In this document: positions 1-6,232 of the stretch, piece by piece | Layout of the letters: each line of letters begins with the position of its first letter | Numbering within the stretch: the stretch's first letter is position 1 | From: Rubrivivax sp. | GTDB taxonomy: Bacteria > Pseudomonadota > Gammaproteobacteria > Burkholderiales > Burkholderiaceae_C | Assembly (NCBI GenBank): GCA_030693565.1 | Contig: JAUYAJ010000459.1 | Span: forward strand, 1-6,572 | Length of the DNA: 6,572 bases | Direction of reading: 5' to 3' | Notes under the pieces: generated by a model | Database searches by the model: none | Told to the model about the DNA's origin: nothing | The model's input: the letters and a program-made list of their open reading frames with translations, nothing else | Program-made: the position numbers and the translations under genes

Positions 1-1334
1 ACGATGAGCGCGCGGGTGAGGATGTTGGCGCCCTCGACCGTGATGGCGATCGGCACCTGCCGGTAGGCCACGCCGAGCAGGTTCTTCGGCCCGGCCATGA
101 TCGCCTTGCCGCCCAGGATGTCCATGCCGTGGTTGAGCGCGCGCCGTCCGGCCTCGGTGAGCTGCACCTTCAGGATCGCGCTCGCCACGCTCGGCCGCTC
201 GCCACGGTCCAGCACCGCAGCGGTGTAGCGGCGCGCCGCGTCGGTGGCGTACAGGTCGGCGGCCATGCGCGCGATCAAGGCCGCGATGGCGTGGAAGCGG
301 CTGATCTGCAGACCGAACTGCTCGCGCACGCGGCCGTAACCCACGGCAACGACCAGCGAGGTCTGCTGCATCGCCGCCCCCAGCGCCGGCAGCGAGATCG
401 CACGGCCGGCGGCCAGGCTCTCCATCAGCATGCGCCAGCCTTGGCCGACTTGCTGCTCGCCGCCGATCACCCAGTCCATCGGCACGAACACCTGCCGGCC
501 GCGCAGCGGCCCGTTCATGAACGCGGCGTCCATCGGCCGGTGGCGGCTGCCGATGCGCATGCCCTCGCAGGGCACCGGCAGCAGCGCGCAGGTGATGCCC
601 AGCGACTGCTCGCCCGCGGGCCGCGCCGGGTCGACGGCGTGGAACGCCAGCCCGACCACGGTGGCCACCGGCGCCAGCGTGATGTAGCGCTTGTCGAAGT
701 CGACCACGAAGCCGCGCACCATGCGGCCGTCGATGACACGTTCGGCGAGCACGCCGCGATCCGGGATCGACGCCGCGTCCGAGCCGGCGTACGGGGACGT
801 CAGCGCGAAGCACGGCAGGTCGCGGCCGTCGGCCAGCCGCGGCAGGTAGTGGTCCTTCTGCGCCTCGGTGCCGTAGGCCAGCAGCAGCTCGGCCGGGCCG
901 AGCGAATTCGGCACCATCACCGTGACCGCCGCCGCCGTGCTGACGGTGGCGATGCGCGTGACCACCGCCGCATGCGCGTAGTGGCCGAAGCCGAGCCCAC
1001 CGTACTCGCGCGGGATGATCATGCCGAAGAACTTCTTCTCCCGCAGGTAGCGCCAGACCTCGGGCGGCAGGTCGCGCGCCTGCTCGATCGCGAACTCGTC
1101 GAGCATGCCGATCAGTTCGACGACCTCGTGCGCGAGGAACGCCTGCTCCTCGGCGCTCAGGCGGTTCGGACCGACGGCGGCCAGTTCGTCGAAGTCCGGC
1201 CGGCCCGCGAACAGCCGGCCTTCGAAGCCGACGGTGCCGGCCTCCAGCGCCGCACGCTCGGTGTCGCCCAGCGGCGGCAAGGCCTTGGCCAGAGGCCCCA
1301 TGAAGAGCCGGCCGAGCCAGCGGGTCAAGGGCAT
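1..1334 (-). CDS. fadE: FadE-type acyl-CoA dehydrogenase (C-terminus beyond window)
   Basis: Flavin enzyme that oxidises acyl-CoA to trans-2-enoyl-CoA, the first step of fatty-acid beta-oxidation. The visible 444 residues follow the long E. coli FadE family rather than ordinary short acyl-CoA dehydrogenases. Family-like stretches include DTERAALEAGTV (24-35), LSAEEQAFL (59-67), RDLPPEVWRYL (87-97), IIPREYGGL (106-114), VTVMVPNSLGP (137-147), CFALTSPYAGSDA (175-187), KRYITLAPVATV (215-226), a GWRML segment (299-303), REQFGLQISRF (337-347), and PIAITVEGANILTR (428-441). Glu434 in VEGAN sits where medium-chain acyl-CoA dehydrogenase has its catalytic Glu in YEGT; this alignment is by eye. The start ATG (1334-1332) lies 7 bases after a perfect AGGAGG, so it is well supported. 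It omits the roughly 70-residue hydrophobic N-terminus recalled for E. coli FadE (about 814 aa). The family's C-terminal domain lies outside the window. It is divergent from the channel gene. Family assignment is very secure. Confidence 0.96.
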   Translation of the reverse strand, partial: MPLTRWLGRLFMGPLAKALPPLGDTERAALEAGTVGFEGRLFAGRPDFDELAAVGPNRLSAEEQAFLAHEVVELIGMLDEFAIEQARDLPPEVWRYLREKKFFGMIIPREYGGLGFGHYAHAAVVTRIATVSTAAAVTVMVPNSLGPAELLLAYGTEAQKDHYLPRLADGRDLPCFALTSPYAGSDAASIPDRGVLAERVIDGRMVRGFVVDFDKRYITLAPVATVVGLAFHAVDPARPAGEQSLGITCALLPVPCEGMRIGSRHRPMDAAFMNGPLRGRQVFVPMDWVIGGEQQVGQGWRMLMESLAAGRAISLPALGAAMQQTSLVVAVGYGRVREQFGLQISRFHAIAALIARMAADLYATDAARRYTAAVLDRGERPSVASAILKVQLTEAGRRALNHGMDILGGKAIMAGPKNLLGVAYRQVPIAITVEGANILTRALI

Positions 1335-1341
1335 GCGATGT

Positions 1342-1347
1342 CCTCCT
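1342..1347 (-). promoter_or_regulatory. Shine-Dalgarno site of fadE
   Basis: The minus strand reads AGGAGG, a perfect anti-16S match, with 7 bases between it and the ATG at 1334-1332. It fixes the fadE start and rules against an upstream extension encoding a membrane anchor. It is the only strong Shine-Dalgarno site seen before any gene in the window. Confidence 0.88.
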
Positions 1348-1397
1348 GATCGACAGCGCAATGTAGGCGTCGCGTGCATCGCCGGGCAGCGGGTAAA

Positions 1398-1418
1398 CCG
1401 CCGGTGGGCGCCGCCGGT
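1398..1418. repeat. 8-bp direct repeat in the fadE/channel divergent intergenic region
   Basis: CCGCCGGT occurs at 1398-1405 and again at 1411-1418, separated by GGGCG (13-base period). It lies between two divergent genes, where an operator could sit. In such GC-rich DNA the repeat may be chance. No convincing -35/-10 pair was found on either strand: TAGGAT at 1435-1440 (plus) and TACATT at 1365-1360 (minus) are -10-like but lack good -35 partners. Confidence 0.3.
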
Positions 1419-1482
1419 CGATGCCGCCAGCGCATAGGATGCGCAGCTTCGGCCTTGCCCTTTGACCCGGACGCAGCCCGCC

Positions 1483-2328
1483 ATGTCACGATTCCACGCA
1501 CCCGACGCCGGCGCCAGCGAAGGCTGGCGTCGACGCTGCTACGACGTCATCTTCGGCTACGACACGCCCGCCGGCCGCGCCTTCGACGTGGCACTGATCG
1601 TGATGATCCTGGCCAGCGTCGCGGTCGTGCTGGCGGACTCGCTGCCGGCCGTGCACGCAAGCCTGGGTGGCCCGCTGCACCGCATCGAGTGGGCCTTCAC
1701 GCTGGTCTTCACGGCCGAGTACCTGCTGCGGCTGGTGATTGTGAAGCGGCCCTCGCGCTACGCGCGCAGCTTCTACGGCGTCGTCGACCTGCTGGCGCTG
1801 CTGCCGAGCTACCTGTCGCTGCTGGTGCCGGGGGCGCAGTACCTGGCCGTGCTGCGCATCCTGCGCATCCTGCGCATCTTCGAGGTGCTGCACCTGCGGC
1901 GCTACAAGCAGGCGTCGAGCGTGCTGCTCGACACGCTGTTCAACAGCTGGCGCAAGATCCTGGTCTTCCTGCTGGCCATGCTGACCATCGTCACCATCTT
2001 CGGTGCGCTGATCTACCTGATCGAAGGTCCGCAGCACGGCTTCACCAGCATCCCGCTGTCCATGTACTGGGCCCTGGTCAGCGTCTCCACGGTCGGCTTC
2101 GGTGACCTGGCCCCGGTGACGCCGGCGGGGCGGCTGGTGGCGTCGCTGCTGATCCTGATCGGCTACGGCATCATCGCCGTGCCCACCGGCATCTACACCG
2201 CCGAGCTGGCGCAGTCGCTGCGCCAGCGGCGCGACGGGCGGCGCTGCGAGGGCTGTGGCCTGGTCGGTCACGACGACGATGCGCGGCATTGCCGCAGCTG
2301 CGGCCGGCCGCTGCCGGCGTCGCAGTGA
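1483..2328 (+). CDS. Voltage-gated potassium-type ion channel with C-terminal zinc-ribbon-like tail
   Basis: Inner-membrane six-helix cation channel, 281 aa, expected to act as a tetramer. Approximate segments: S1 33-52, S2 70-86, S3 98-113, S4 120-138, S5 157-180, pore helix 188-200, S6 214-240. S4 carries arginines at every third position (LRILRILRIF, 124-133), as in voltage sensors. The filter is TVGFGD (203-208), the Phe variant of the K+ signature TVGYGD, so potassium selectivity is likely. After S6 a short cytoplasmic tail holds two Cys pairs, CEGC (255-258) and CRSC (270-273), with HDDDA between them (263-267), resembling a zinc ribbon. The start is uncertain: an in-frame TTG at 1462 would add 7 residues (TRTQPA plus the initiator), and neither start has a clear Shine-Dalgarno. 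ATG 1483 was preferred because it is an ATG and the hydrophobic core begins well inside. Physiological role (membrane potential or K+ homeostasis) is inferred from family. Confidence 0.93.
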   Translation: MSRFHAPDAGASEGWRRRCYDVIFGYDTPAGRAFDVALIVMILASVAVVLADSLPAVHASLGGPLHRIEWAFTLVFTAEYLLRLVIVKRPSRYARSFYGVVDLLALLPSYLSLLVPGAQYLAVLRILRILRIFEVLHLRRYKQASSVLLDTLFNSWRKILVFLLAMLTIVTIFGALIYLIEGPQHGFTSIPLSMYWALVSVSTVGFGDLAPVTPAGRLVASLLILIGYGIIAVPTGIYTAELAQSLRQRRDGRRCEGCGLVGHDDDARHCRSCGRPLPASQ

Positions 2329-2369
2329 GCACCTGCGCGGCCACGCCTGCGACTGGACCTACGGCTATC

Positions 2370-2422
2370 GGCCCTTCATGTCGCTGCGTTTGCGACGGGC
2401 CGCTTGTGTCATTCTCGCGGCC
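2370..2422 (+). promoter_or_regulatory. Structured leader with two overlapping alternative hairpins
   Basis: Between the channel stop and the transporter start the plus strand can form hairpin A: outer stem GGCCC (2370-2374) with GGGCC (2397-2401), inner stem GTCGC (2380-2384) with GCGAC (2392-2396), a TTCAT bulge (2375-2379) and a 7-base loop. Hairpin B pairs GGCCGC (2398-2403) with GCGGCC (2417-2422) around a 13-base loop. A and B share bases 2398-2401, so both cannot form fully. A terminator-like hairpin follows at 2440-2475. Alternative pairing plus a terminator is the layout of attenuators and riboswitches, but I could not match it to a known class. GC-rich DNA makes chance hairpins common, so this is tentative. 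Confidence 0.4.
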
Positions 2423-2439
2423 GCGTCCCTCACCGTAAC

Positions 2440-2475
2440 GGCTTGCCGCTCTACCTGGCCTGAGCCCTTTTTTTT
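2440..2475 (+). terminator. Intrinsic terminator or attenuator before the transporter gene
   Basis: GGCTTGCC (2440-2447) can pair with GGC (2457-2459) plus GAGCC (2462-2466), leaving a CT bulge, one T-G pair and a 9-base loop. It is followed by C and then eight consecutive T (2468-2475). The T run is conspicuous in this GC-rich DNA. The structure lies 111 bases after the channel stop and ends 14 bases before the transporter ATG. It could simply end the channel transcript, but its closeness to the next start leaves no room for a normal promoter after it, which suggests conditional read-through. Confidence 0.6.
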
Positions 2476-2489
2476 GCCTTGCGCGCTTC

Positions 2490-4409
2490 ATGCAGACCGA
2501 CCAGCTTCTCATCCTGACCATCCTGGCCGCGACGGTCGGCATGTTCCTCTGGGGGCGCTGGCGGCACGACATGGTGGCCGCCGGCGCCTTGCTGGCCTGT
2601 GTGCTGGCCGGGCTGGTGGCGCCGGCACAGGCCTTCTCGGGCTTCGGTCATCCGGCCGTGATCACCGTGGCCTGCGTGCTGGTGCTGAGCCAGGGCTTGC
2701 AGAACTCGGGCGCGGTTGACGCCCTGACGCGCATTGCACTGCCGGCCCAGGCGGGTCGCCTGGTCACGCTGGGCGCGTTGATGGGACTGGGCGCCTTCCT
2801 GTCGGGCTTCATGAACAACGTCGGCGCCATGGCGCTGCTGATGCCGGTGGCCGTCACCGTGGCAAAGCGTCTGCAGCTCACGGCGGGGCAGGTACTGATG
2901 CCGCTGGCCTTTGGCACCATCCTGGGTGGCATGACCACGCTGATCGGCACGCCACCCAACCTCATCGTGGCCGGCTTTCGCGCCGAGGCTGGCTTGGGCA
3001 GTTTTGCGATGTTCGACTTCGCGCCCGTGGGACTGGCGGTGGCCTTGGGCGGCGTGTTGTTCGTCGCTTTGGTAGGCTGGCGCCTGGTACCGGCACGCAA
3101 GCAATCGGGCGTCGAGGGCTTTGAGTCCGGTGCCTACATCACCGAAGTGCGGGTACAGCAAGGCAGCAAGGCCCATGGCATGCTTCTGCGCGAGATCGAG
3201 GCCGCACTGGCCGACATCGACGCGCAGATCATCGGCATCGTGCAGAAAAAGGTCAGGCTCATCGCCGCCAACCCCGGCCGCCGCGTCCACGAAGGCGATA
3301 TCCTGATGGTCGAAGCCGAGGCCGCAGCCCTGACCGATGTGCTGTCGATCCTTGGCCTCAAGCTCGAGGAGTCGGTCAAACCGGACCCGCGCAAAGATGC
3401 ACACAAGGCCGATGGCAGCGATACGCCGGCGAGAGAGAACGGGATAAAAGACACTGAAAAAGTCACCGGCAAACAGGCGGCCACGCATGAGAAGAGCGCC
3501 GATGATGGCGAGCCCGACACCAAGGCAGAAGCCGACACATCGAAACTGTCCGGTGATGTGGTTCTGATGGAACTCGCCGTATTGCCGGGTTCGCCCTTGT
3601 CCGGTCGCTCGGCCAGCGACATCCTGTTGCGCACGCGTTACGGCGTCAATCTGCTGGCCCTCTCCCGCGAGGGCCAGCGCTCCATGAAGCGCCTGCGCTC
3701 CATCGCCTTGCAATCGGGCGACTTGCTGCTGATGCAAGGCCCGCCCGAGTCGATTGCCGAGTTCGCGGCCGACAACGGCTGCGTACCGCTGGCCCAGCGG
3801 GAGTTGCGCATCCCGGACAAGCGCAAGATCTGGCAGGCCAGCCTGATCATGCTGCTGGCCATTGGCGGTGCGGCGTTCGGGCTGCTGCCGGCTGCCATCT
3901 CCTTTGCCTTGGGCGTGCTGCTGTCGATGGTGCTGCGCACCGTGCCGCCCAGGAAGGTGTACGAGGCCATTGACTGGCCGGTCATCGTGCTGCTGGCGGC
4001 GCTCATTCCAGTGGCCAACGCCATGCAGACCACCGGCACAGCCGACCTCATTGCCCGCTTTCTGCTCGAGAACGTGGCACAAGGCCACGCCGTTGTCGGC
4101 TTGGTGCTGATTCTGGTGGTGACCATGTCCTTGTCCGACCTGATGAACAACGCCGCCACGGCCGCCGTGATGTGTCCCATCGCCATCGGCACGGCCGCGG
4201 CGCTGGGCGTGAGTCCGGACTCCTTCCTGATGGCGGTGGCCATCGGCGCCTCATGCGCTTTCCTGACCCCCATCGGGCACCAGAACAACACCTTGATTCT
4301 CGGGCCCGGGGGTTTCCGCTTCGGGGACTACTGGAAGCTGGGGCTGCCGCTGGAGATCATCGTGGTGGCGATTTCGGTGCCGATGCTGTTGTGGGCGTGG
4401 CCGCTCTGA
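2490..4409 (+). CDS. DASS/SLC13-family anion or dicarboxylate transporter with two TrkA_C domains
   Basis: Inner-membrane secondary transporter of 639 aa. The family moves dicarboxylates, sulfate or similar anions, often with Na+; the substrate here cannot be read from sequence. The N-terminal half has helices from about residues 5-200, with MNNVGAM (108-114) and the hairpin signature GTPPNLI (153-159). A cytoplasmic insert follows: a TrkA_C/RCK_C-like domain at about 212-292, a Lys/Asp/Glu-rich linker at about 294-352, and a second TrkA_C-like domain at about 355-436 (VLPGSPLSGRS, YGVNLLALSREG, GDLLLMQGP). The C-terminal half (about 447-639) repeats the fold with MNNAATAA (552-559) and TPIGHQNNTLI (593-603). 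These paired motifs are the inverted-repeat substrate and ion sites of the family. The ATG at 2490 is the first in-frame ATG after a TAA at 2436-2438 and gives a family-like N-terminus, although no Shine-Dalgarno precedes it. Expression may be controlled by the terminator-like hairpin just upstream. The linker-coding stretch is less GC-rich than flanking genes. Confidence 0.94.
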   Translation: MQTDQLLILTILAATVGMFLWGRWRHDMVAAGALLACVLAGLVAPAQAFSGFGHPAVITVACVLVLSQGLQNSGAVDALTRIALPAQAGRLVTLGALMGLGAFLSGFMNNVGAMALLMPVAVTVAKRLQLTAGQVLMPLAFGTILGGMTTLIGTPPNLIVAGFRAEAGLGSFAMFDFAPVGLAVALGGVLFVALVGWRLVPARKQSGVEGFESGAYITEVRVQQGSKAHGMLLREIEAALADIDAQIIGIVQKKVRLIAANPGRRVHEGDILMVEAEAAALTDVLSILGLKLEESVKPDPRKDAHKADGSDTPARENGIKDTEKVTGKQAATHEKSADDGEPDTKAEADTSKLSGDVVLMELAVLPGSPLSGRSASDILLRTRYGVNLLALSREGQRSMKRLRSIALQSGDLLLMQGPPESIAEFAADNGCVPLAQRELRIPDKRKIWQASLIMLLAIGGAAFGLLPAAISFALGVLLSMVLRTVPPRKVYEAIDWPVIVLLAALIPVANAMQTTGTADLIARFLLENVAQGHAVVGLVLILVVTMSLSDLMNNAATAAVMCPIAIGTAAALGVSPDSFLMAVAIGASCAFLTPIGHQNNTLILGPGGFRFGDYWKLGLPLEIIVVAISVPMLLWAWPL

Positions 4410-4430
4410 CCGCCGGGCCGGATGCCCCGC

Positions 4431-4555
4431 TCGCCGCTTGCAGGAGAAGCTGCCCGCTTGTCATGCCCGCAGTCACCGCAGCGCAGCCGCAGGAAACCGT
4501 GGGCTGGGACGCCGCACTCGAGGAGGGCGTCGAACTCGGGCCGGGCACGGGCCAA
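4431..4555 (-). pseudogene. IS91-family transposase fragment (N-terminal zinc-binding region), frameshifted
   Basis: Read on the minus strand, 4540-4457 gives PEFDALLECGVPAHGFLRLR followed by CGDCGHDK. This matches the N-terminal zinc-binding domain of IS91-type rolling-circle transposases as I recall it (DEFDAFLECG, AHGFLRLRC, CxxCGHDK, then LVAFSCKRRGFCPSC). After the Lys codon (4459-4457) the family has three codons before FSCKRR. Here there are only 8 bases (4456-4449) before TTC TCC TGC AAG CGG CGA (4448-4431), which encode FSCKRR in a shifted frame. This fits a one-base deletion. Downstream the match ends and the transporter stop follows at 4407-4409. Upstream, a TGA stop immediately precedes the TTG codon at 4555, and I see no match beyond it. 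About 42 codons of a roughly 300-400 residue protein remain, so this is an inactive relic. No terminal repeats or target-site signs were found. Confidence 0.72.
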
Positions 4556-4680
4556 TCATCCGCAGCCGGGCACTGCTGCGCCATCTGGTGCCTGCCGATC
4601 TTGCCGCAGCAAGTGATGCCGGCCTTGAGGCTTCTCAGGCGTGCCGCTGTCGCGAGGCCTGCCCTGCGCGGGCGCGGCGC

Positions 4681-6132
4681 ATGAACGAATGGCTGGGCTC
4701 GGTGTGGTCCCTGGTGGCCGCGCCGGCGCATGTCATCGCCGCCAGCGCCGTCACCGTCGATGCCGTGCTGCGCAAGCGCCACGTCAGCGCCGTCATCGGC
4801 TGGATCGGCCTGGCCTGGCTGGTGCCCGGCGTCGGGGCGGTCCTGTACCTGTTGTTCGGCGTCAACCGCGTGCAGCGCAGCGCCATCGCGCTGGGGCTGC
4901 GCGAAGCCTGGAATCGCGAGCCCCGGCAGGCGGGCGAAGAGCCCCCGGCCGCGGCGGTCGGCGAATGGTCCCGCCGCGACCCCGGCCTGGGCGGGCTGGA
5001 GCGCCTGTGCGCCCGCCTCACCGGCCAGGCGCTGCTGGCAGGCAACCGCATCGAGCCGCTGGAGGACGGTGACGCGGCCTACCCGGCCATGCTGGCCGCG
5101 ATCGATCAGGCCGCACGCTCGGTGACGCTGGCCAGCTACATCTTCGACAACGACGCTGCCGGGCAGGCCTTCCTGCAGTCGCTGCGCAACGCCCATGAAC
5201 GCGGCGTGGCGGTGCGCGTGCTGATCGACGGCCTGGGGGTGCGCTACAGCCGACCGAACATGCTCGGCGCCCTGCGCCGGGCCGGCGTGCCGGCGCGGGC
5301 CTTCCTGCCCACGCACAACCCTTTGCGCTCGCGCTACGCGAACCTGCGCAACCACCGCAAGATCATGGTGGTGGATGGCCACATCGGCTTCGCGGGTGGG
5401 ATGAACATCCGCCACGGCCATTGGCGCGCGCGCCAGCCCGCGCACCCGGTGCGCTGCCTGCACTTCGCCGTCCAGGGCCCCATCGTCACCGACCTGCAGC
5501 GCACCTTCGCGATGGATTGGGCCTTCGCCAGTGGCGAAGCGCTGCACGGCGAGCCGTGGTTCGGCGCGCCTGGCGCGTGCGGCCCGGTGCTGGCGCGCGG
5601 CATTCCCGACGGGCCCGACGCCGACATCGACAACATGCCGCAGGTGATCCTGGGTGCGCTGGCAGTGGCCCGCGCACGCGTGTGCATCGTGACGCCCTAT
5701 TTTCTGCCCGACGAGACGGTGATCGCCGCGCTGAAGATCACCGCGCTGCGCGGGGTGGCGGTGGACATCGTGATGCCCGAACGCAGCAACCTGCGCGTGA
5801 TGGACTGGGCGACACGCCCGCAGTTGCTCGAACTGATCGCCAGCGGCTGCCGCGTGCACCTGAGCCCGGCGCCGTTCGACCATACCAAGCTGTTTCTCGT
5901 CGACGAAACGTGGTCGCTGATCGGCTCGACGAACTGGGACGCGCGCAGCCTGCGCCTGAACTTCGAATACAACGTCGAGTGTTACGACGACGCACTGGCG
6001 CACCGGCTCGACCGGATCGCCGCGGCCCGCATCGCGGGCGCCCGCAGACTCGAAGCCGCCGAACTTCGGGCGCTGCCGCCGGCAGCGCGCCTGCGCAACG
6101 GGCTGGCGCGATTGCTGTCACCGTATCTCTGA
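4681..6132 (+). CDS. cls: Cardiolipin synthase (phospholipase D superfamily)
   Basis: Inner-membrane enzyme, 483 aa, close to the length of E. coli ClsA, which makes cardiolipin and glycerol from two phosphatidylglycerols. Two N-terminal hydrophobic segments (about 8-29 and 36-60), ending in the typical LYLLFGVNRV (55-64), anchor it. Two PLD domains follow. HKD motif 1 is HRKIMVVD (225-232: His225, Lys227, Asp232) followed by GGMN (239-242). HKD motif 2 is HTKLFLVD (401-408: His401, Lys403, Asp408) followed by GSTNWDARSLRLNFEYN (415-431). Both catalytic motifs are complete, so the enzyme should be active. TPYFLPDE (338-345) is another family hallmark. ATG 4681 was chosen because it gives both helices and a normal length; the frame stays open upstream to 4438, but that part overlaps the transposase relic and shows no conserved sequence. 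There is no clear Shine-Dalgarno. Another phosphatidyltransferase activity (ClsB or ClsC type) is less likely given the two membrane helices. Confidence 0.95.
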   Translation: MNEWLGSVWSLVAAPAHVIAASAVTVDAVLRKRHVSAVIGWIGLAWLVPGVGAVLYLLFGVNRVQRSAIALGLREAWNREPRQAGEEPPAAAVGEWSRRDPGLGGLERLCARLTGQALLAGNRIEPLEDGDAAYPAMLAAIDQAARSVTLASYIFDNDAAGQAFLQSLRNAHERGVAVRVLIDGLGVRYSRPNMLGALRRAGVPARAFLPTHNPLRSRYANLRNHRKIMVVDGHIGFAGGMNIRHGHWRARQPAHPVRCLHFAVQGPIVTDLQRTFAMDWAFASGEALHGEPWFGAPGACGPVLARGIPDGPDADIDNMPQVILGALAVARARVCIVTPYFLPDETVIAALKITALRGVAVDIVMPERSNLRVMDWATRPQLLELIASGCRVHLSPAPFDHTKLFLVDETWSLIGSTNWDARSLRLNFEYNVECYDDALAHRLDRIAAARIAGARRLEAAELRALPPAARLRNGLARLLSPYL

Positions 6133-6232
6133 GCGACCGCCTGCCGAAGCCAGTCGCCGTCTACTGCGAGCCCGACGCGTCAGCACTGGCCAGGCGCGGC
6201 GCCCGGCGCGACCAGCCATGGAACGCGGGCCT

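Noticed and set aside
129..1349. Long plus-strand open frame (406 codons) opposite fadE
   Set aside because: Its translation is Arg/His/Gln-rich without recognisable motifs, while the minus strand encodes an unmistakable FadE. It is a GC-rich antisense shadow.
2417..2424. GCGGCCGC palindrome as a regulatory operator
   Set aside because: It is an 8-base GC-only palindrome expected often at this composition; it is better explained as part of hairpin B, if functional at all.
2255..2719. Plus-strand open frame overlapping the channel end and transporter start
   Set aside because: It overlaps two confident genes in a different frame and has no recognisable domain or Shine-Dalgarno.
2451..4088. 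Long minus-strand open frame (545 codons) opposite the transporter
   Set aside because: The translation is Gln/His/Arg-rich low complexity and antisense to a gene with clear SLC13 motifs.
4438..4680. N-terminal extension of cardiolipin synthase upstream of ATG 4681
   Set aside because: The frame is open but the extension would lie antisense to the transposase relic, shows no family similarity and would exceed the usual family length.
4357..6003. Long minus-strand open frame (548 codons) opposite cls and covering the IS relic
   Set aside because: It is antisense to both HKD motifs of cardiolipin synthase, shows no domain, and is not in the frame that matches the IS91 transposase.
6186..6215. 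Possible bidirectional terminator between cls and the convergent gene (CTGG...CCAG with inner GCGC...GCGC)
   Set aside because: The stems are only 4 bp each with mismatched spacing and there is no T tract on either strand; likely chance in GC-rich DNA.
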